Shown piece by piece: positions 59,591-64,000 of a stretch of 64,000 bases of DNA. Within the stretch, counting starts at the first letter, position 1; each line of letters begins with the position of its first letter. The notes under the pieces were generated by a model that was not told the origin of the DNA, did no database searches, and saw only the letters and a list, made by a program, of their open reading frames with translations. The DNA is from Prostheceraeus crozeri (lineage: Eukaryota > Platyhelminthes > Polycladida > Euryleptidae): contig CAJQUW010005592.1 of NCBI GenBank assembly GCA_907163375.1, forward strand, positions 124,001 to 188,000, in the 5' to 3' direction. The translations under genes were made by a program, and so were the position numbers.

Positions 59591-60837
59591 GATGTTCGAC
59601 TAGAGAATGACAAGTTCGTGTCAAACGTCCTATTCATTGTCTCGGCAATCCCCTGTCTGGCGACGGCGCTTCACCTTGCATTCGACGATGTAGGATATCC
59701 ATGAATGTCGCCAGCCGCATAATGATCGCTCTCACTTGCTCTGTCAAGTGACATTTCGGCTGGTTATAAGTCTGAACAAAAGTGCATTGCCATAGACTTA
59801 GTCCTGACAGTCATGAAAATTAATTTAACAGATGTATGTGACGAATGGGACAATTTTCAACTATCCGGTAGAGATAGTTGAAATGGGGATGTCCCGTTCG
59901 TCACGCACCTCAGCTACACCCATTACATCATACTTGTCTGAAATTAATGTGGTGTCTAGTCAGGACATTAGTTGACAAATAGAGGGCAACCGCTGATTGA
60001 AATGTTTCATACTTATTGAATAATAAAAACAATAGATCATTTCGTGACGAACGGGACAAAACTATCTATGTGCACTTTAACAGCCTATAGAAGTGACACA
60101 ATTTCAAAATTTCATTATTCTTTTTTACAGAATGTAATAGTACGATCAACTATTGCTAATAATGGAGTTGAAGCTCATTTGCCAATGCTTTTTCATTATC
60201 AGTTTGACAACTTAACTCGGTGGAAAAAAATCAAAAAATTAAAAAAAAGTACGCATTTCTATTTGTGCGTAATTCTAGTAGAATTAGCCAAAATTTTGAA
60301 ATCGATGTGAAAACATAAACTTTCGGTTATATACTTCTCAAATTCACCTTTAGTGGTTAAGTTAAGTCTCTTTTATTTTTGCACATCTATGTCACGATTT
60401 CATGGAATGACCCTTCATGGAAAATATATGCTTAGTTGCCCTAGTAAGTCTAGTCATGTCGGAACATCCTCTGTCCAAAGTCACCCCATTTTGCTGTGTT
60501 TATAATCACTATTTCAAGAAGTGCAATAGACTCAAAACGTAATTTAGGTAATTCTCAAACATCCTACACTGAGATTCCTCATTTTGTGACAATTACATGT
60601 GAAATAGCGGTGCCATTTTTTAAAATACATTTCTAGAGTGATTTGTAATGTAATTTATAAGTTAAAATTTTTTATAGTACATGAAATCTTATTAGAGCAT
60701 CAAACGCCATGTAAAAGTAGCTTGTGCACCATAATATCATATTCCACAACGATTGAATCGTTCTGAAAACATTTGAAAGTATCAACGTGGTGTAATGCAC
60801 AAATTTTGATTTTGTCCAAAGTCACCCCATCTTACGG

Positions 60838-62160
60838 TATTTGAAATTTATTTAATTTCTTTTTATTAAGTTATTACTTCTTATTTATTAGGTTTCAGCT
60901 TATTGCATTTGCTGAAAACGCAACATGGATCCACGATAGGTCAGGCAGGACTGAATCAACTTGTGCTGTTAACAATTTGCACAGACATAAATCTGAAGTA
61001 TAATTTGTTCTGCAGGATTACGCGGGTGATTTGATCTCTATATGTGAATAATTTATTTTCTTTTGATCATGTTTACATTATATTTATAAAATGAATCTTA
61101 TGAATGCAGCACGAACATGTGTACATGGCTTCCAGTAAGCCATAAGAGTAATTGTAGGTCTGCTTATGCATCGCACTTGAATTTTAATAATATCGCATTA
61201 GGGATAATATCCGAAAATTCTCCCGAATGAAAATCCTGGCTACGCGCCTGCTGGTGGGGTGGGATCATGGGTGATATCACGCCAAGTCAAAATATCCTGA
61301 ACATTTTTTGCAATAAGTCGTTAATAGCTTAAGCGTTAGTGGTAGTGAAAGCAGCCACCTGGCATCTACATGTATACTAATATATCTTTGGTGCAGTGAA
61401 GGAAGCGAGACTACTAACATGTTTTAATTAAAGATGCTATCAAAGTTATATTTGCATGCATTTTATTGATATCTGGTTGCACCTTTGCTTTTAAAAGTTT
61501 CGATACTCGTTTTTTAGACAATGTTGCCAGTGGGTGGAAGCTAATTTTGAATTGGATGCTAAATTTGAATTTCGCTGCAGTATTTAAATCTCAGACTGCA
61601 TCATGTTTCATTATAACTATCACTTTGACGAAGATTTTGCTTTCGACAATTCTTCAAAACAGATCATCCGATCGAAGCAGAAAAGAGAGCCAATATTCCA
61701 ACTAAAATATGCAGCAACTAGTGACCAACCGTCATCTGATGGGTCTTCTTGCTTGTCATGGTCAAGTCAGTGGTGCACAGATGCTTGGATTTTTCGACTG
61801 CCTCATGACGTTGCTTTCCACTTTTCCGTCAAAGTTACCTACCCACCGGATACGTCCAACTGCTGCCAAAGCGTCGCACCGACCAGCAATGCAGTTACTA
61901 TAGAGATTATTGGACCACTTGCGCTAGTTTTGAGGATTAGGTGTGATGACACGCCAATGTCATTGTTGAAATGTTGCAAAATTTAAAGTTGAGTACTTCG
62001 GGAATCAAATTGCTTATCACATTGTGTGATCTGGTGGAGCGGGAGACATCCAAACATCCCAACGACTCGCACCGCCACTGCATGATAAAGAGATGTGTTG
62101 AATGTAATTTGGTGAAGTTTGCGGTATATTGTAACTGATAAAAGATTGTTGAGAATAAAG
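60838..62160. other. intergenic stretch left of the right-edge Penelope element
   Basis: No gene supported. Overlapping ORFs at 61466-61986 lack recognisable motifs in any frame. Confidence 0.4.
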
Positions 62161-62479
62161 GACCCGACATTATGAGTTGGATGAGAGAAGTCCTTTTTGC
62201 ATTGATAAAAATACAGCTTTATTAGGACGAGGCCTTTCGGACGCACCAAGCGACCATCATCAGGTGCAGGCAGTCATGAAACTGAACATCAGTTGATCAT
62301 GCCACATTGCTGAACAGGAGTCATGTACGGAACTGGACGCCAAAGCATAGAACTATACAAAATGTGTTAATCATGTTGCGTATACAATATTAACAAATAA
62401 AATGACTACTGTCAAAAGAAGAAGTAGACGGGAAAATGTACATAAAAAGTCAAGAGAAGCAAACGCAGGAAAGAACTAG

Positions 62480-63124
62480 CTAAAAACTCCACAAGTCACT
62501 CAAAGAATGCTTTACACGATTGGAAGAACCAAGCTTCTTTGTCCACAAGCCTTCTTTTACTATCCTCTTCCTCCATAAGGATTCTTTCTCCACTATTTGC
62601 ATACCTTCGAAGTCAACTTGATGATCACTTTCAGAGACATGACGGGCTACTTCAGAACGCTCAACGTCTGTGTCTTTAACTGCCCTGATGTGCTCCTTTC
62701 TCCTCTCCTCCAAGGACCGGCTCGATTCCCCAACGTAAGACCATGTGCACTGGGTATCTGAACAAGGGAGATGGTAAACAATACCAAAGTTCTTTGCTAG
62801 ATTTGGGCACTTGCGAACCAGTTTATCCTTCAATGTGTTGACTGGCTTTAAACCAACGTTAACGCCAACTTGTCTTAGGACACTACGAATTTTCTCAGAC
62901 ACACCGCGTACATATGGTATGGATCCCTTGAAATCCATTTTGGGTTCTGCACTTCTTTGGTTGACAGGCTTCTTGTACCTCCACCATCGAGAACATTCCT
63001 CTCTGCTGTAGCCATTGGACTCAAGAGATGCCAAAACCTCTTCCTTCTCTTCGAGTAAAGCCTCCTTCTCTGAACAAAGGCTTGTAGCGCGGCAGGAGAG
63101 AGACCTGACGATTCCTTTGAACAC
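62480..63124 (-). pseudogene. Penelope-like linker and GIY-YIG endonuclease domain
   Basis: A region with KCPNLAKNFGIVYHLPCSD is followed by CTWSYVGESSRSLEERRKEH: the GIY (here GIVYHLPC) and YIG (SYVGES) strands, the catalytic Arg in SLEERRKEH, and later ARHVSESDHQVDF. Cysteines before and after the GIY strand fit the Penelope CCHH/zinc-like insertion. The domain nicks target DNA to prime reverse transcription. Confidence 0.8.
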
Positions 63125-63128
63125 ACTT

Positions 63129-64000
63129 TCAGGATGTGACGAATTGCGATGGAGATGACGACCAGTATCCGTTGGCTTGCGATACGTTGACGGAGAACTT
63201 CAGCCCAGTGGGAGAACGATGGATGCTAAGATCCAAGAACGCTATCCGTTGCTCACTTTCTGTCTCACATGAAGAACTGGTAGTCGGTCGAAGACTGTTC
63301 AAATAACTGACGAAAGCATGGAGCTCATTCACATCTCCCTGCCAAAACACCAAAATGTCGTCGACGTAACGCATCCAAAGTGCTGGGAATTGATGACCAG
63401 AGACACCAGCACTTTCTCTTGCACAGTTCTCAAAATGACTCATGAAGAGATTTGCAGCTATAGGCCCAAGACTGTTCCCCATAGCAACACCGTCAGTCTG
63501 AATAACGATGCCATCGAAGGTTTCAAAGTAACTGGAAGTCATAACGAAATCTGCCAAACTGATCAGTTCGTCGACGGAAAGTCTTGTTCTCAAGCACAAA
63601 GTTTCATACTGATTTAGAAGAGCTCTGAACACCTCTAGAGTTTCAGCAAGAGGAACGTTTGTGAACAGCGATTCAACGTCCAGTGATGCGAAGAATCCAT
63701 TACTTACATCAAGGTCACGAAGTTTCTGAACTACGTCCGATGAGTTGAGCACAAACGAATCATGCTGTGACATAAACGGCTTCATCACATCAGCAAGATA
63801 ACGGGAAGCTGGAGCAACCAAACTTCCTGACATGCTGATTATGGGTCGTAACGGAGTTCCAGGTTTATGAATTTTGGGAAGGCCGTAGATATGAGGAGTT
63901 TGGTAATGAGTGGGACACGAAGTTAACAGTTCACCTCTGCTCATTCTACTTTCGTTCACACACTTCATGAGAATGCCATGTAGATGCTTTCGGAATCTGT
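63129..64000 (-). pseudogene. Penelope-like reverse transcriptase domain (incomplete at window edge)
   Basis: RT motifs in order: YGLPKIHKPGTPLRPIIS, FASLDVESLFTNVPL (motif A), QTDGVAMGNSLGPIAANLFM (motif B), MRYVDDILVFW (motif C) and IAFLDLSI (motif D/E). They match Penelope-type rather than LINE or LTR reverse transcriptases. It copies the element's RNA at nicked target DNA. Confidence 0.82.

Larger units (their letters stand above)
55513..60413 (-). mobile_element. 4.9-kb DNA transposon with six subterminal 14-bp motifs, possibly Sola-like
   Basis: Ends GGGTCATTCCAT in inverted orientation with the host tetramer TTCA on both sides (55509-55512, 60414-60417). The motif GTGACGAACGGGAC occurs at 55526, 55704, 55901, 59838 (one change), 59891 (inverted) and 60044: three on each side of the gene, none within it. 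A single split transposase gene runs on the minus strand. A 4-bp duplication and the transposase motifs recall Sola elements, but the superfamily is uncertain. Confidence 0.7.
54906..60837. mobile_element. TA-flanked non-autonomous transposon split by a younger element
   Basis: Ends CCGTCAGACGGGGTGACTTT (left) and, reversed, CCGTAAGATGGGGTGACTTT (right) match in 18 of 20 positions and are flanked by TA. A second gtccaaagtcacccca lies inside the right end (60476). Without the inner element (55513-60413) it is about 1.0 kb and has no ORF. The TA site suggests the Tc1/mariner superfamily. Confidence 0.6.
62165..64000 (-). mobile_element. Penelope-like element, 3' part, running off the right edge
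   Basis: Contains a reverse transcriptase, a GIY-YIG nuclease and a 3' terminal region with aggacgaggcctttcggacg and gaccatcatcaggtgcag near 62222-62268, a layout specific to Penelope-like elements. It is broken, with about one break in the part seen; the 5' end is outside the window. Confidence 0.8.

Noticed and set aside
61466-61986. Overlapping ORFs of 64-127 codons
   Set aside because: Three frames are open over the same bases with no motif in any; likely chance or an unrecognised repeat.

Overview
This window looks like nuclear DNA of a metazoan, most likely a marine invertebrate. It is AT-rich, carries a host gene split by long introns with standard GT-AG junctions, and is crowded with eukaryotic mobile elements: a Polinton/Maverick, Penelope-like elements, an RTE-type LINE, hAT, mariner and other DNA transposons, and foldback repeats. 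The species cannot be fixed from the sequence.

Layout. Bases 1-18.6 kb hold the 3' part of one host gene on the + strand: seven phase-compatible exons that encode a mesothelin/stereocilin-like secreted protein with a furin-type site, a Ser/Gly/Thr-rich linker and a hydrophobic C-terminal tail typical of GPI anchoring. Its introns contain a pogo/Tigger-like MITE, a Penelope-like remnant between direct repeats, a perfect tRNA-SINE-like palindrome and an hAT element. Bases 18.6-28.8 kb hold no host gene that I can support. They contain an hAT element with a perfect 8-bp target duplication, an RTE-type LINE fragment framed by a perfect 205-bp inverted repeat, and a 4.8-kb imperfect palindrome.

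Bases 28797-47549 are a Polinton with about 731-bp terminal inverted repeats that are roughly 99% identical and a 6-bp near-perfect target duplication (gtttat/gattat). It carries a recognisable set of parts: a TIR-overlapping membrane protein, a penton-like protein, the packaging ATPase, protein-primed DNA polymerase B with an intein, an adenovirus-type protease, a retrovirus-type integrase preceded by a phospholipase A2-like domain, a pX-like peptide, a major capsid protein and a fibre-like protein. It is a broken copy, with about half a dozen breaks. Two other elements have landed in it: a 5'-truncated LINE near the left end and an apparently intact DD41D mariner within the integrase.

Bases 47.5-64 kb are again repeat-rich: a GC-rich candidate exon on the minus strand, a short repeat family with an (AT)n tract, a 4.9-kb transposon (possibly Sola-like) with six copies of a 14-bp motif near its ends, nested in an older TA-flanked element and itself holding a head-to-head Penelope pair in an intron, and a further Penelope-like element (reverse transcriptase plus GIY-YIG nuclease) that runs off the right edge.
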